Under the pieces are notes generated by a model that ran no database searches, had not been told where the DNA came from, and was given only the letters and a program-made list of their open reading frames with translations. Positions 1 through 6,643 of a stretch of 10,656 nucleotides of DNA are shown piece by piece; the first letter of the stretch is position 1, and every line of letters begins with the position of its first letter. The position numbers and the translations under genes are program-made. The DNA is from Bdellovibrionaceae bacterium UBA5009 (GTDB lineage Bacteria; Bdellovibrionota; Bdellovibrionia; Bdellovibrionales; Bdellovibrionaceae): contig DGYJ01000073.1 of NCBI GenBank assembly GCA_002396665.1, positions 2,022-12,677 of the forward strand. The letters run 5' to 3'.

Positions 1-742
1 GATGGCGGCCACATTGGCTGAAGGAAAAACTGTTCTAGAAAATGCTGCAAAAGAACCAGAAATCGTTGATCTAGCAAATTATTTGAACAAAATGGGGGCG
101 AAAGTTTCTGGACAAGGAACAAGCGTCATTACAATTGAAGGTGTCGAAAAATTAAAGGCAGCTGAACATACTGTCATGCCTGACCGAATCGAAGCCGGCA
201 CATTGTTGATTGCTGGAGCCATTACCCATGGTGAAGTAACTGTGACAGACTGTGTGCCTGAACATATTGAATCTTTGTTATTTAAGTTAAAAGAGTGTGG
301 CTTCAAAATTAAATCTGAAAAAAGCAGTGTCACAATTAGTCCGTGTCTTGGGTATAAAGCTGTGGATATTACGACAGCGCCTCACCCCCAATTTCCGACA
401 GATTTACAGGCACAATTTATGGCATTAATGACCTTGGCCGAAGGGACAAGTGTTATCACAGAGACCGTTTTTGAAAATCGCTTCATGCACGTTCAAGAAC
501 TTATGCGCTTAGGTGCTGACATTACACCTAAAACTCGAGTGGCTGTTGTCCGTGGCAAAAAAGAATTAACTGGGGCGCCTGTTATGGCCACAGATTTAAG
601 AGCAAGTGCAAGCCTGGTTTTGGCTGGATTGGCTGCCAAGGGCGAAACCGTGGTGAATCGAATTTATCATTTGGATCGTGGATACGAAAAACTTGAAGAA
701 AAGCTTTCATCTTTAGGCGCAAAAACTAAAAGAATGGCTTAG
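1..742 (+). CDS. murA: UDP-N-acetylglucosamine 1-carboxyvinyltransferase, C-terminal part
   Basis: This is the 3' end of murA, whose cytoplasmic product transfers enolpyruvate from PEP to UDP-GlcNAc, the first committed step of peptidoglycan synthesis. About 246 residues are visible, which is over half of a normal protein of about 420 residues. The methionine at base 2 is internal: the MAATLAEGKT segment lies mid-protein in MurA, so the start codon and the catalytic-loop cysteine lie left of the window. Visible family signatures are ENAAKEPEIVDLA, PDRIEAGT, TAPHPQFPTDLQAQF (with the conserved active-site aspartate, residue 134 of this fragment), FENRFMHV, ATDLRASASLVLAG and the end motif IYHLDRGYEKLEEKL. 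The arginines in LRAS and DRGYE match conserved substrate-binding arginines of the family. The gene ends 53 bp before a hairpin terminator. Identification is very secure. Confidence 0.97.
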   Translation, partial: MAATLAEGKTVLENAAKEPEIVDLANYLNKMGAKVSGQGTSVITIEGVEKLKAAEHTVMPDRIEAGTLLIAGAITHGEVTVTDCVPEHIESLLFKLKECGFKIKSEKSSVTISPCLGYKAVDITTAPHPQFPTDLQAQFMALMTLAEGTSVITETVFENRFMHVQELMRLGADITPKTRVAVVRGKKELTGAPVMATDLRASASLVLAGLAAKGETVVNRIYHLDRGYEKLEEKLSSLGAKTKRMA

Positions 743-795
743 TCAGATCTTATAATTAAATCAGCAAATTGAAAAAGTAAGTCATTTAAAAAGAA

Positions 796-831
796 AAAAG
801 CCTCTCAGGGAGGGGATCCTTGGAGGCTTTT
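796..831. terminator. Bidirectional intrinsic terminator after murA
   Basis: A 9-bp perfect stem (AAAAGCCTC at 796-804, GAGGCTTTT at 823-831) is extended inward by CAGGG against CCTTG with one G-T pair. On the plus strand the stem ends in TTTT, which suits termination of murA. On the minus strand it runs into TTTTTTCTTTTT, a stronger U-tract. It can therefore also act as a second terminator for the minus-strand gene at 940-1077. The loop contains GGAGGGGAT (809-817), repeated in the next hairpin. Confidence 0.8.
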
Positions 832-846
832 AAGAGATAAAAAAAT

Positions 847-879
847 GGTCCCAGCCCTGGAGGGGATTGGGCTGAGACC
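847..879 (-). terminator. Intrinsic terminator of the minus-strand small peptide gene
   Basis: An 11-bp stem with one mismatch is formed by GGTCCCAGCCC (847-857) and GGGCTGAGACC (869-879), with an 11-nt loop. Read on the minus strand it is followed directly by ATTTTTTTATC, a good U-tract. On the plus strand no T-run follows. It therefore fits the gene ending at 940, about 60 nt upstream in the minus direction. Its loop carries the same 9-mer, GGAGGGGAT at 859-867, as the neighbouring hairpin, exactly 50 bp away. The whole stretch 743-939 holds no gene that I can support; it consists of these two hairpins and short AT-rich flanks. Confidence 0.7.
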
Positions 880-939
880 TCGAATCAATAAAACAAGCAA
901 TGCTCAGATGGTGATTCAAAAAAATAACCATCAAGAGGA

Positions 940-1077
940 TCAGTTGAACATGGGGAGGGGGTCCACAAATTCAACCGTAGATCCAACCTGATGTTTGTTC
1001 ACTAATTCAGCTCGGGCGCCAGCGCTGATCACAAGTACAACTAAGATGTAGATAAATATGAGTACATTTTTAATCAC
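940..1077 (-). CDS. Probable small secreted peptide (45 residues)
   Basis: I do not recognise a family. Starting at the GTG at 1077, the product would begin MIKNVLIFIYILVVLVISAG and continue ARA|ELVNKHQV. This is a textbook Sec signal peptide: a short positive n-region, about 16 hydrophobic residues, then ARA before a predicted cleavage. It leaves a mature peptide of about 22 residues ending VDPLPMFN. An AGGA Shine-Dalgarno sequence (complement of 1086-1089) lies 8 nt before the GTG, which is why I chose this start. The frame stays open up to a TTG at 1287 (115 residues), but that extension is Ser/Asn-rich with a duplicated LESN unit and looks less gene-like. A minus-strand terminator follows at 847-879, supporting a real transcript. 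A single membrane anchor instead of a cleaved signal is also possible. Function is unknown. Confidence 0.5.
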   Translation of the reverse strand: MIKNVLIFIYILVVLVISAGARAELVNKHQVGSTVEFVDPLPMFN

Positions 1078-1177
1078 TGCTAACGTCCTGGACAAAGGCA
1101 TAGCAAGTGTTATGCCAACCATAAAATGCTTTCTAATGAAAAATACGAACGCCAGACGGACATTAGAGTAATGATTC

Positions 1178-1222
1178 GATTCCAAATTGGTATCTGAATT
1201 GGAATTTGATTCCAATTTGGAA
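1178..1222. repeat. Paired near-palindromic 13-mers (possible operator or RNA switch)
   Basis: GATTCCAAATTGG (1178-1190) recurs as GATTCCAATTTGG (1208-1220), offset by exactly 30 bp with one difference. The two also form an inverted repeat: TTCCAAATTGG (1180-1190) against CCAATTTGGAA (1212-1222). A second, mutually exclusive hairpin pairs AATTGGAA (1197-1204) with TTCCAATT (1210-1217). The block lies between two divergent genes, about 100 bp from the minus-strand GTG and about 120 bp from the TPR gene start, so an operator is plausible. Confidence 0.45.
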
Positions 1223-1292
1223 CCACTTCCATGTGATTTTAGAAGCCGAAATGGGTGGTTCGACAAAGGTCTTAAAACTTTGGACAAGGTTT

Positions 1293-1298
1293 TATGAT
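1293..1298 (+). promoter_or_regulatory. Possible -10 element for the TPR gene
   Basis: TATGAT matches five of six bases of the sigma-70 -10 consensus and lies about 40 bp before the ATG at 1340. No convincing -35 hexamer sits 16-18 bp upstream (the sequence there is TCTTAA or CTTAAA), so this is a weak call. Confidence 0.25.
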
Positions 1299-1339
1299 AT
1301 AGCTGCTGTTATGTACTTTTCTTAAGTAAAATCAAGCAT

Positions 1340-4276
1340 ATGGCTATTGATCAAAAACCACTTTGGCGATTTCAGGGTAAAAAGTTTAAGTCTGAAAATG
1401 CTCTAACTTCCCAACAAATTATTGAAAAAATTTTAAGTGGCGAAATTCTGGAAGACGACCTTGTTTGTGATACGAAAACATCGAATTGGAAAAGAGTTTC
1501 TACAATTAATGAGTTCTATGATGCGTTTTTATCTTTAATTGAAACTCAAAAAAATCAATCACACCAATCTGCAAAAGAAGAAAAAAAATTAGACATTGTC
1601 TTTTCAGAAACTCATTCGCATATAAAATCTGATGCTCAAAAAAAAGAACCTTCGATTACACGAAAAACAATTATTGAGCCCTACACGGGAATTTTAGAAG
1701 TAAAAAAGTCTAGCACCAAAATTGATCTGCATTCTGAAAGCACAGTGGCGCCGTCGCAGGTAAAACTATCGAGCAGCTCAGAAAGAAAAAATACAAAAAA
1801 TAAAAAATCAGAAGATGTCATTGATTTGCTCAACATCAACAAAGTGGATCCCTTGGTTTTAATTGAAAAATTAAAAATTCCAATTTTAATTTTTTTATTT
1901 TTAGCAACCGGATTACTGCTATTTTATTTTATACACCCTGGGGCTAAAATTGATTTGGATAGAATTCACTTATTAGCGGTTACAAAAAAAACTGAACCCT
2001 TGAGTGCAGATCAGATAAAGCAAAAAATGGCCTTTGCGATTAAGGCTTTAGAAAAAGATACATTTGATGGATATCTAGAAGCGCAAAATCATTTAGTGGC
2101 AATGGTTGAATCTTCCCCCCGCGAGCTAGAACCAAGAAGTTTACTTTGTTTTGTTTATCGCGAGCTTTGGCCCTATTCGTTCCAAGATGCTCAAGATCAA
2201 AAAACTATTGATCAGTTGGTTCAATCCACAAAGACAATAAATTTAATGGACCCCCATGGCGTGCTTTGTGAAGTTGTGAAGTTGCATGTGGCAGGTAGGG
2301 TTAAAGAAGCCCGTGGTGCTGTCGATAATTTATTAGATCTTGGGGATCGTTTTAGTTTGTATCCAATTTTATTTTTTATGAAAGCTGACTATTTAAGTCA
2401 GGACAAAGATGTATTGAATTCTGCACCCTATTTTGAAAAAGCAATTCAGCTTTGGCCAACTTGGATAAAGCCTAAAATGAATTTGGCGTATTCATATCTT
2501 AAAAATAAAGATTGGCTAAAGGCCCTTGAACAGTTTCGAGCCATTTTGCAATTGCAGCCCAAAAACAAAATGGCCTTGATTGGAACAGCTCTGGTTGAAA
2601 TCAAAGCCTATAATCAGGCAGAGCAAGCATACAATCATTTGTTAATGGCTTTAGATATCGAAACACGAATTCCAAGATCACTAGAAAGTGAAGCTCTTGA
2701 AAATCTTGCCGAGCTTTCGATAATGAAGGGGCAAAAATCTGATGCTCAAAAATATGCTTGCCGAAGTTATGAAATCAATCCGCAACGAAAAGAGGCTCAA
2801 GATATTTGTTTAAGATTTGGCGGAAATCTTGATCAAGCACAAAAGCATCGTGCCGATGATGAAATGACTTTTATTGGCGATCAGTATGTCCGCGCAGGGG
2901 ATTGCTTATCTGCCCAGGCAGAATTTAAAACAGCTTTTGAAATGAATCCAAAAAATGCAAATGCAGCCGTGAAAGCAGCAAAATGTCTTTGGATTTTGAA
3001 TCAAAGTTCTGAAGCTATTGATTGGCTTGTTAAAGCCGCGAAGGCAGACCCAAATCTTATTTCTGCCTATGTTTTACAAGCGGATTATCTGTCACAAAGA
3101 TATGATTTTGTTGGTGCAGAACAAATTTTAATGACAGCTTCAAGAAAAGCGCCAAACAATTATGAAATTATTCGTGGGTTGGCTTTGGTGGCCTTCCGTA
3201 GAAATGATTTTCAAACGGCGATGTCCTTAGCCCAGCGAGCTTCAAAAATATACGATGCCGATGTCGAAACTTATACTTTGCTTTCAAATGCAAGCCGCGA
3301 GTTCGCGCTGCTTTTTAAACCAACCAACGACAAAGAAAGACAAAAAAAAGATCAGATTATTAAAGATTTTGTTCGCTATTCAACAAAGGCTGTCGAGCTT
3401 GATGCAACAAATGCCGAAGCCCAAATCGCCTTTGCTAAAATGCTTGTGTCCACGACTGGTGTTGATTCAGGAATAAATTATGTTAAAGATCTTATAAAAA
3501 AATACTCTTATTCGACAGATTACCGAATTGCATTGGCTTCTATATTAGCCCAAGAGGAAAGACACAATCAGGCCATTGAAGTTCTTGAGCAAGTTATTAC
3601 ATTTGAATCAAAAAACAAAAAAGCCCTTTTGGGACTTGGCAAATCTTACCGGGCCTCTGGAATGGTGGATAAGGCCCTGGCCACATATTTAAAAGCTGCC
3701 GTCGTAGACCCATCAGATCCCGAACCCTTGTTTGAGGCCGGCCAATTGTATTTAGAATCGGGTCGTTTTGAAGAAGCCTATCAACAGTTCCAGAGGGTTT
3801 TAAAGGTCAATAACAAGTATCCGCGCGGTTATTATTATTTAGGAAAAACCTCATTTGCATCTGGAAATTTAAATGAAGCCCTTGAACAACTGAATACGGA
3901 AAAGAAAATTTATCCCAATTTGCCAGATTCATATTTGATGATGGCAGAAGTTTTTTTCGCTCAACAAAGATATTCTGACTGTGCAGGCGAGTACTCAAAG
4001 GCTACTAAATTGGCTATTTTGGGTGCTGATGTTTATGTGAAATCGGCACGCTGTTACCGGCTTTCAGGTTCGTTGGACATTGCAGAAGACATGTTGGCTT
4101 TAGCAAAAGACCGGGAAAGTGGTTATGCCGAGATATTCAGGGAGCAGGGTGCGATTTTTCAATCCCGCGGAAGCCCACGGGAAGCCGTGAAGGCCTATGA
4201 AACCTACCTAGAGCTTTCACCGAATGCGCCTGACAAGTCGCAGGTCGAAGCTTTGATTGCGCAATTGGGAACTTAA
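1340..4276 (+). CDS. Membrane-anchored TPR protein with N-terminal GYF-like domain
   Basis: This is a 978-residue protein in three parts. Residues 1-65 resemble a GYF_2-type module (LWRFQGKKFKSENALTSQQI, then a G-E-I-L-x-D-D-L-V pattern and a conserved tryptophan at 50). Residues 70-170 are a charged, Ser/Lys-rich linker. A single transmembrane segment lies at about 179-199. The rest, to 978, is helical with many TPR-like units, clearest at 362-435, 512-640 and 727-960 (for example YFEKAIQLWP, EFKTAFEMNP, TYLKAAVVDP, AYETYLELSP). The expected topology is GYF-like part in the cytoplasm and TPR solenoid in the periplasm, a protein-binding scaffold; the partner is unknown. The Shine-Dalgarno before this ATG is poor. 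Eighteen bases separate it from the next gene, so the two are probably cotranscribed. The TPR assignment is secure, the GYF-like assignment moderate, and the function unassigned. Confidence 0.88.
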   Translation: MAIDQKPLWRFQGKKFKSENALTSQQIIEKILSGEILEDDLVCDTKTSNWKRVSTINEFYDAFLSLIETQKNQSHQSAKEEKKLDIVFSETHSHIKSDAQKKEPSITRKTIIEPYTGILEVKKSSTKIDLHSESTVAPSQVKLSSSSERKNTKNKKSEDVIDLLNINKVDPLVLIEKLKIPILIFLFLATGLLLFYFIHPGAKIDLDRIHLLAVTKKTEPLSADQIKQKMAFAIKALEKDTFDGYLEAQNHLVAMVESSPRELEPRSLLCFVYRELWPYSFQDAQDQKTIDQLVQSTKTINLMDPHGVLCEVVKLHVAGRVKEARGAVDNLLDLGDRFSLYPILFFMKADYLSQDKDVLNSAPYFEKAIQLWPTWIKPKMNLAYSYLKNKDWLKALEQFRAILQLQPKNKMALIGTALVEIKAYNQAEQAYNHLLMALDIETRIPRSLESEALENLAELSIMKGQKSDAQKYACRSYEINPQRKEAQDICLRFGGNLDQAQKHRADDEMTFIGDQYVRAGDCLSAQAEFKTAFEMNPKNANAAVKAAKCLWILNQSSEAIDWLVKAAKADPNLISAYVLQADYLSQRYDFVGAEQILMTASRKAPNNYEIIRGLALVAFRRNDFQTAMSLAQRASKIYDADVETYTLLSNASREFALLFKPTNDKERQKKDQIIKDFVRYSTKAVELDATNAEAQIAFAKMLVSTTGVDSGINYVKDLIKKYSYSTDYRIALASILAQEERHNQAIEVLEQVITFESKNKKALLGLGKSYRASGMVDKALATYLKAAVVDPSDPEPLFEAGQLYLESGRFEEAYQQFQRVLKVNNKYPRGYYYLGKTSFASGNLNEALEQLNTEKKIYPNLPDSYLMMAEVFFAQQRYSDCAGEYSKATKLAILGADVYVKSARCYRLSGSLDIAEDMLALAKDRESGYAEIFREQGAIFQSRGSPREAVKAYETYLELSPNAPDKSQVEALIAQLGT

Positions 4277-4294
4277 TTATAAAAAGGAGAGATT

Positions 4295-4603
4295 ATGGGT
4301 ATTACACAAAGTTTTCAGAATATGGGTCAATCGATGAAAGAAACAGCAAAAACAACATCAATCAGTTTGGTTGGATTTAGTCTACGACTTGTTTCCGGCT
4401 TCTTTTTAGGTTTAACCTTGTCATTGATCGGACAGCAGTTGGTGGGTTATCAAACGGTGAGCCTACTATTTATTTTAGCTATTGTGACTTCGGTATTTAT
4501 GAAATTGACCTCTTCGTGGACAATCTCTAAAACTTTAATTTTTGATCTGGTTTTTATTTTAATAGGTCAAATTTTAAAAATGTACATTTATCTAGCGCCA
4601 TAG
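4295..4603 (+). CDS. Small integral membrane protein (102 residues)
   Basis: I do not recognise a family. After a polar 20-residue N-terminus (MGITQSFQNMGQSMKETAKT) come about three hydrophobic segments, near residues 24-46, 53-70 and 80-100. The protein would be almost entirely embedded in the inner membrane. No cysteines, metal ligands or catalytic motifs stand out. A strong Shine-Dalgarno (AAGGAGAG) sits at normal spacing before the ATG and supports the start. The gene lies 18 bp after the TPR gene and 30 bp before serS, so a three-gene transcript is likely. It may assist the membrane-anchored TPR protein, but that is only inferred from position. Confidence 0.8.
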   Translation: MGITQSFQNMGQSMKETAKTTSISLVGFSLRLVSGFFLGLTLSLIGQQLVGYQTVSLLFILAIVTSVFMKLTSSWTISKTLIFDLVFILIGQILKMYIYLAP

Positions 4604-4633
4604 TTTTTAAGTTTCAATTTTAAGGATTCAGAC

Positions 4634-5935
4634 ATGATCGATATTAAGTGGTTAGAAAAAAAAGCAGAAGGTGGACCTTCTTACTTAGAAGAATACAGAC
4701 AAAGTTTAATTCATCGTGGGGCGACAACTGACGTTTTAGATCAAATTCTAGATCTGAATAAAAAACGTAAAGAGATGATCACCCAGGCAGAAACTGCAAA
4801 ATCGAATCAAAACAAAGTCAGTGGTGAAATTGCTCAGATGAAGCGTTCTGGACAAGATGCTTCTGCGATGATTGCAGAAATGGGAAAATTGGCAGGTTCT
4901 GTAAAAGAAATGGAAGCCCAGGCCCAGGCCGTCGATCAGCAAGTTTATCAACTTCTTTTGACAATTCCGAACAAGCCCCACCACACAGTTCCTGTCGGTG
5001 GCGGTGCAGAAGACAATAAGTTAGTGAAAAAAGTTGGCGAAGCAAAAAAGTTTTCTTTTAAAGCGAAAGAACATTGGGAGCTTGGTGAAAAATTAGATAT
5101 TTTAGATTTTGAACGAGCTGGCAAAGTCACAGGCACTCGTTTTTCATTTTTAAAAGGTGCTGGGGCAAGGCTTGAGCGCGCGTTGATTCAATTTATGATG
5201 GATGTTCATAGCAATGAACACGGTTACACCGAGATGATTCCGCCATTTATTGTGAATTCTGTTAGTTTAACTGGAACTGGAAATTTCCCAAAATTTAAAG
5301 AGGATGTTTTTCATCTTGAGGGGACGGATTATTATTTGATTCCTACGGCAGAAGTTCCGGTGACGAATTATTATAATAATGAAATGTTGAATGAATCTGA
5401 TTTGCCAAAAAGTTTTTGTGCCTACTCGCCATGTTTTCGTTCAGAGGCCGGAAGCCATGGTCGCGATACTAAGGGTTTAATTCGCCAGCATCAGTTCAAC
5501 AAAGTTGAGCTAATGACTTTTTCATTGCCAGAAAAATCCCACGAAATGCATGAACAGTTAACTTCGCATGCTGAAAATATTTTAAATAAATTAGAGCTTC
5601 CTTACCGTAGAATGCTTCTTTGTACCGGTGATATGGGTTTTGGATCTGCAAAGACCTATGACCTTGAAGTTTGGTTGCCTGGACAAAACGAGTATCGCGA
5701 GATCAGCTCTTGTTCAAATTTTGAAGACTTTCAAGCTCGTCGGGCAAATATTAGGTATCGCCCTGCTGGTGGCGGCAAACCAGCCTTTGTTCACACTTTA
5801 AATGGCAGCGGATTGGCCGTTGGACGTACTCTGATCGCAATACTTGAAAACTATCAGCAAGAGGATGGAAGCATTGTTGTGCCGTCAGCGCTTGTTCCCT
5901 ATATGGGCGGTAAAAAGCTTATTGCAAAATCCTGA
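4634..5935 (+). CDS. serS: Seryl-tRNA synthetase
   Basis: The product attaches serine to tRNA-Ser (and to tRNA-Sec where present) in the cytoplasm as a class II homodimer. At 433 residues it has normal length. Residues about 30-110 form the long antiparallel coiled-coil arm that grips the tRNA-Ser variable arm. The catalytic core shows the serine-binding TAE (238-240), motif 2 starting at FRSEAGSHGRDTKGL (268-282) with RQHQFNKVEL after it, EVWLPGQNEYREISSCSNF (345-363), and motif 3 LNGSGLAVGRTLIAILENYQ (389-408). An AAGGA Shine-Dalgarno 7-8 nt before the ATG fixes the start. All catalytic signatures look intact. The cognate tRNA-Ser(UGA) gene lies 88 bp downstream on the same strand. Confidence 0.98.
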   Translation: MIDIKWLEKKAEGGPSYLEEYRQSLIHRGATTDVLDQILDLNKKRKEMITQAETAKSNQNKVSGEIAQMKRSGQDASAMIAEMGKLAGSVKEMEAQAQAVDQQVYQLLLTIPNKPHHTVPVGGGAEDNKLVKKVGEAKKFSFKAKEHWELGEKLDILDFERAGKVTGTRFSFLKGAGARLERALIQFMMDVHSNEHGYTEMIPPFIVNSVSLTGTGNFPKFKEDVFHLEGTDYYLIPTAEVPVTNYYNNEMLNESDLPKSFCAYSPCFRSEAGSHGRDTKGLIRQHQFNKVELMTFSLPEKSHEMHEQLTSHAENILNKLELPYRRMLLCTGDMGFGSAKTYDLEVWLPGQNEYREISSCSNFEDFQARRANIRYRPAGGGKPAFVHTLNGSGLAVGRTLIAILENYQQEDGSIVVPSALVPYMGGKKLIAKS

Positions 5936-5987
5936 TTTCCCTAGTTTCAATAGACATTTGCTGCCTTGCGAAATCTGCTAAAAACGA

Positions 5988-6016
5988 TTGAACCAAGCCT
6001 CTGTTTCCAATAAAAC
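5988..6016 (+). promoter_or_regulatory. Likely sigma-70 promoter of the tRNA-Ser gene
   Basis: TTGAAC (5988-5993) and TAAAAC (6011-6016) are separated by 17 bp and match the -35 and -10 consensus at five and four of six bases. Transcription would begin near 6023, almost at the mature tRNA 5' end, leaving little or no leader. It would let the tRNA be made independently of serS. The rest of the serS-tRNA gap shows no clear terminator. Confidence 0.45.
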
Positions 6017-6023
6017 GGTCGAC

Positions 6024-6113
6024 GGAGAGCTGGTAGAGCGGTTGAATACACCAGTCTTGAAAACTGGCAGCCCTTCGCGGGGCTCGAGGGTTCGAATCCC
6101 TCGCTCTCCGCCA
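6024..6113 (+). tRNA. tRNA-Ser (anticodon UGA)
   Basis: A complete class II tRNA of 90 nt with encoded CCA. The acceptor stem is GGAGAGC (6024-6030) with GCTCTCC, then discriminator G at 6110 and CCA at 6111-6113. The D stem GTA/TAC encloses GAGCGGTTGAA. The anticodon stem CCAGT/ACTGG holds loop CTTGAAA with anticodon TGA at 6058-6060, reading UCA and, by wobble, other UCN codons. The long variable arm AGCCC/GGGCT is the hallmark of tRNA-Ser. The T arm is GAGGG-TTCGAAT-CCCTC. All stems are intact. Placement next to serS supports the amino-acid identity. Confidence 0.97.
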
Positions 6114-6138
6114 TTCTTCGGCAGATCTGCTGAAAGAA
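6114..6138 (+). other. Imperfect hairpin right after the tRNA 3' end
   Basis: TTCTT (6114-6118) pairs with AAGAA (6134-6138), and the perfect palindrome GCAGATCTGC (6121-6130) forms the top, with mismatches between. No T-run follows, so it is not a normal intrinsic terminator. It could mark the precursor 3' end for processing. Confidence 0.3.
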
Positions 6139-6234
6139 TCTAAAAATTCCAATTCAAAATAAAGACCTACAGAGAAATTAAATTCACAGATTTTCTGTTT
6201 CATATTTCTGGAAATGTCCTGAGATTTCTAAACT

Positions 6235-6263
6235 TGGTAGGATTTTGGTAGGCGTCTGGTAGG
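6235..6263. repeat. Three phased TGGTAGG repeats
   Basis: TGGTAGG occurs at 6235-6241, 6246-6252 and 6257-6263, each exactly 11 bp after the last. The spacers, ATTT and CGTC, are unrelated. The spacing puts all copies on the same face of the helix, as expected for cooperative protein binding, for example an excisionase or integrase arm site. The array starts 122 bp after the tRNA. Apart from this array and the hairpin next to the tRNA, the stretch 6114-6292 shows nothing I can name. Confidence 0.5.
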
Positions 6264-6292
6264 TTAATAAAATCAGAATTTTTTAAATATGC

Positions 6293-6610
6293 TTAGACTT
6301 CATCATTTCTGCCAGCAAGGTTAAATTTAGCCCACTCCTCTAACTCAGAAAAATCAAAATACCACGAGGATAAACTCATTAGTTTATGGCCGTCTTTATG
6401 TAACAAAATTAGCAGCCACCGCCCCGAAGAATATCCGATGACATCGGCAAGATCAAAAAGAAGAGTTACAAAAACAAACAGAATGCTGAAAATCAACAAA
6501 TCTGTAGAAATACTTTTTTCTTTAAGAATGTAATCATTAATTAGTAAAATTAAAAAAACAAATAATGGAAGATAAATTATGAGCGAGCTATAAAAGATTC
6601 TTTTTATCGG
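6293..6610 (-). CDS. Small membrane protein, start unclear, possibly frameshifted
   Basis: I do not recognise a family. The frame is open from a TGA at 6611-6613 to the stop at 6293. It reads as a believable protein throughout: KRIFYSSLIIYLPLFVFLIL, then NDYILKEK, a second hydrophobic segment LLIFSILFVFVTLLFDLADV, and a soluble tail with GRWLLILLHKDGHK and SWYFDFSELEEWAKF. Two membrane helices and a short C-terminal domain are implied. The only usual start codon is a TTG at 6497-6499, which would cut off the first helix. A GTG at 6612-6614 lies one frame away. Removing one A from the A5 run (complement of 6601-6605) would join it to this frame as MTDKRIFYSS. So either a one-base homopolymer change has broken the gene, or a rare start is used. 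It lies just behind the SnoaL-like gene on the same strand. Confidence 0.5.
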   Translation of the reverse strand, partial: PIKRIFYSSLIIYLPLFVFLILLINDYILKEKSISTDLLIFSILFVFVTLLFDLADVIGYSSGRWLLILLHKDGHKLMSLSSWYFDFSELEEWAKFNLAGRNDEV

Positions 6611-6643
6611 TCACTAGAATATTCTAATAGGCTAGCTTAGTGC

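Noticed and set aside
1078..1287. N-terminal extension of the minus-strand peptide frame to 115 residues
   Set aside because: It puts a signal peptide in mid-protein, uses a TTG with no good ribosome site and is low-complexity. The GTG at 1077 has a Shine-Dalgarno and a proper signal start.
5919..6203. Minus-strand frame of 94 residues across the serS end and tRNA-Ser
   Set aside because: It runs antisense through the tRNA gene; its ARDSNPR-like stretch is simply the reverse of the tRNA T arm, a well-known spurious call.
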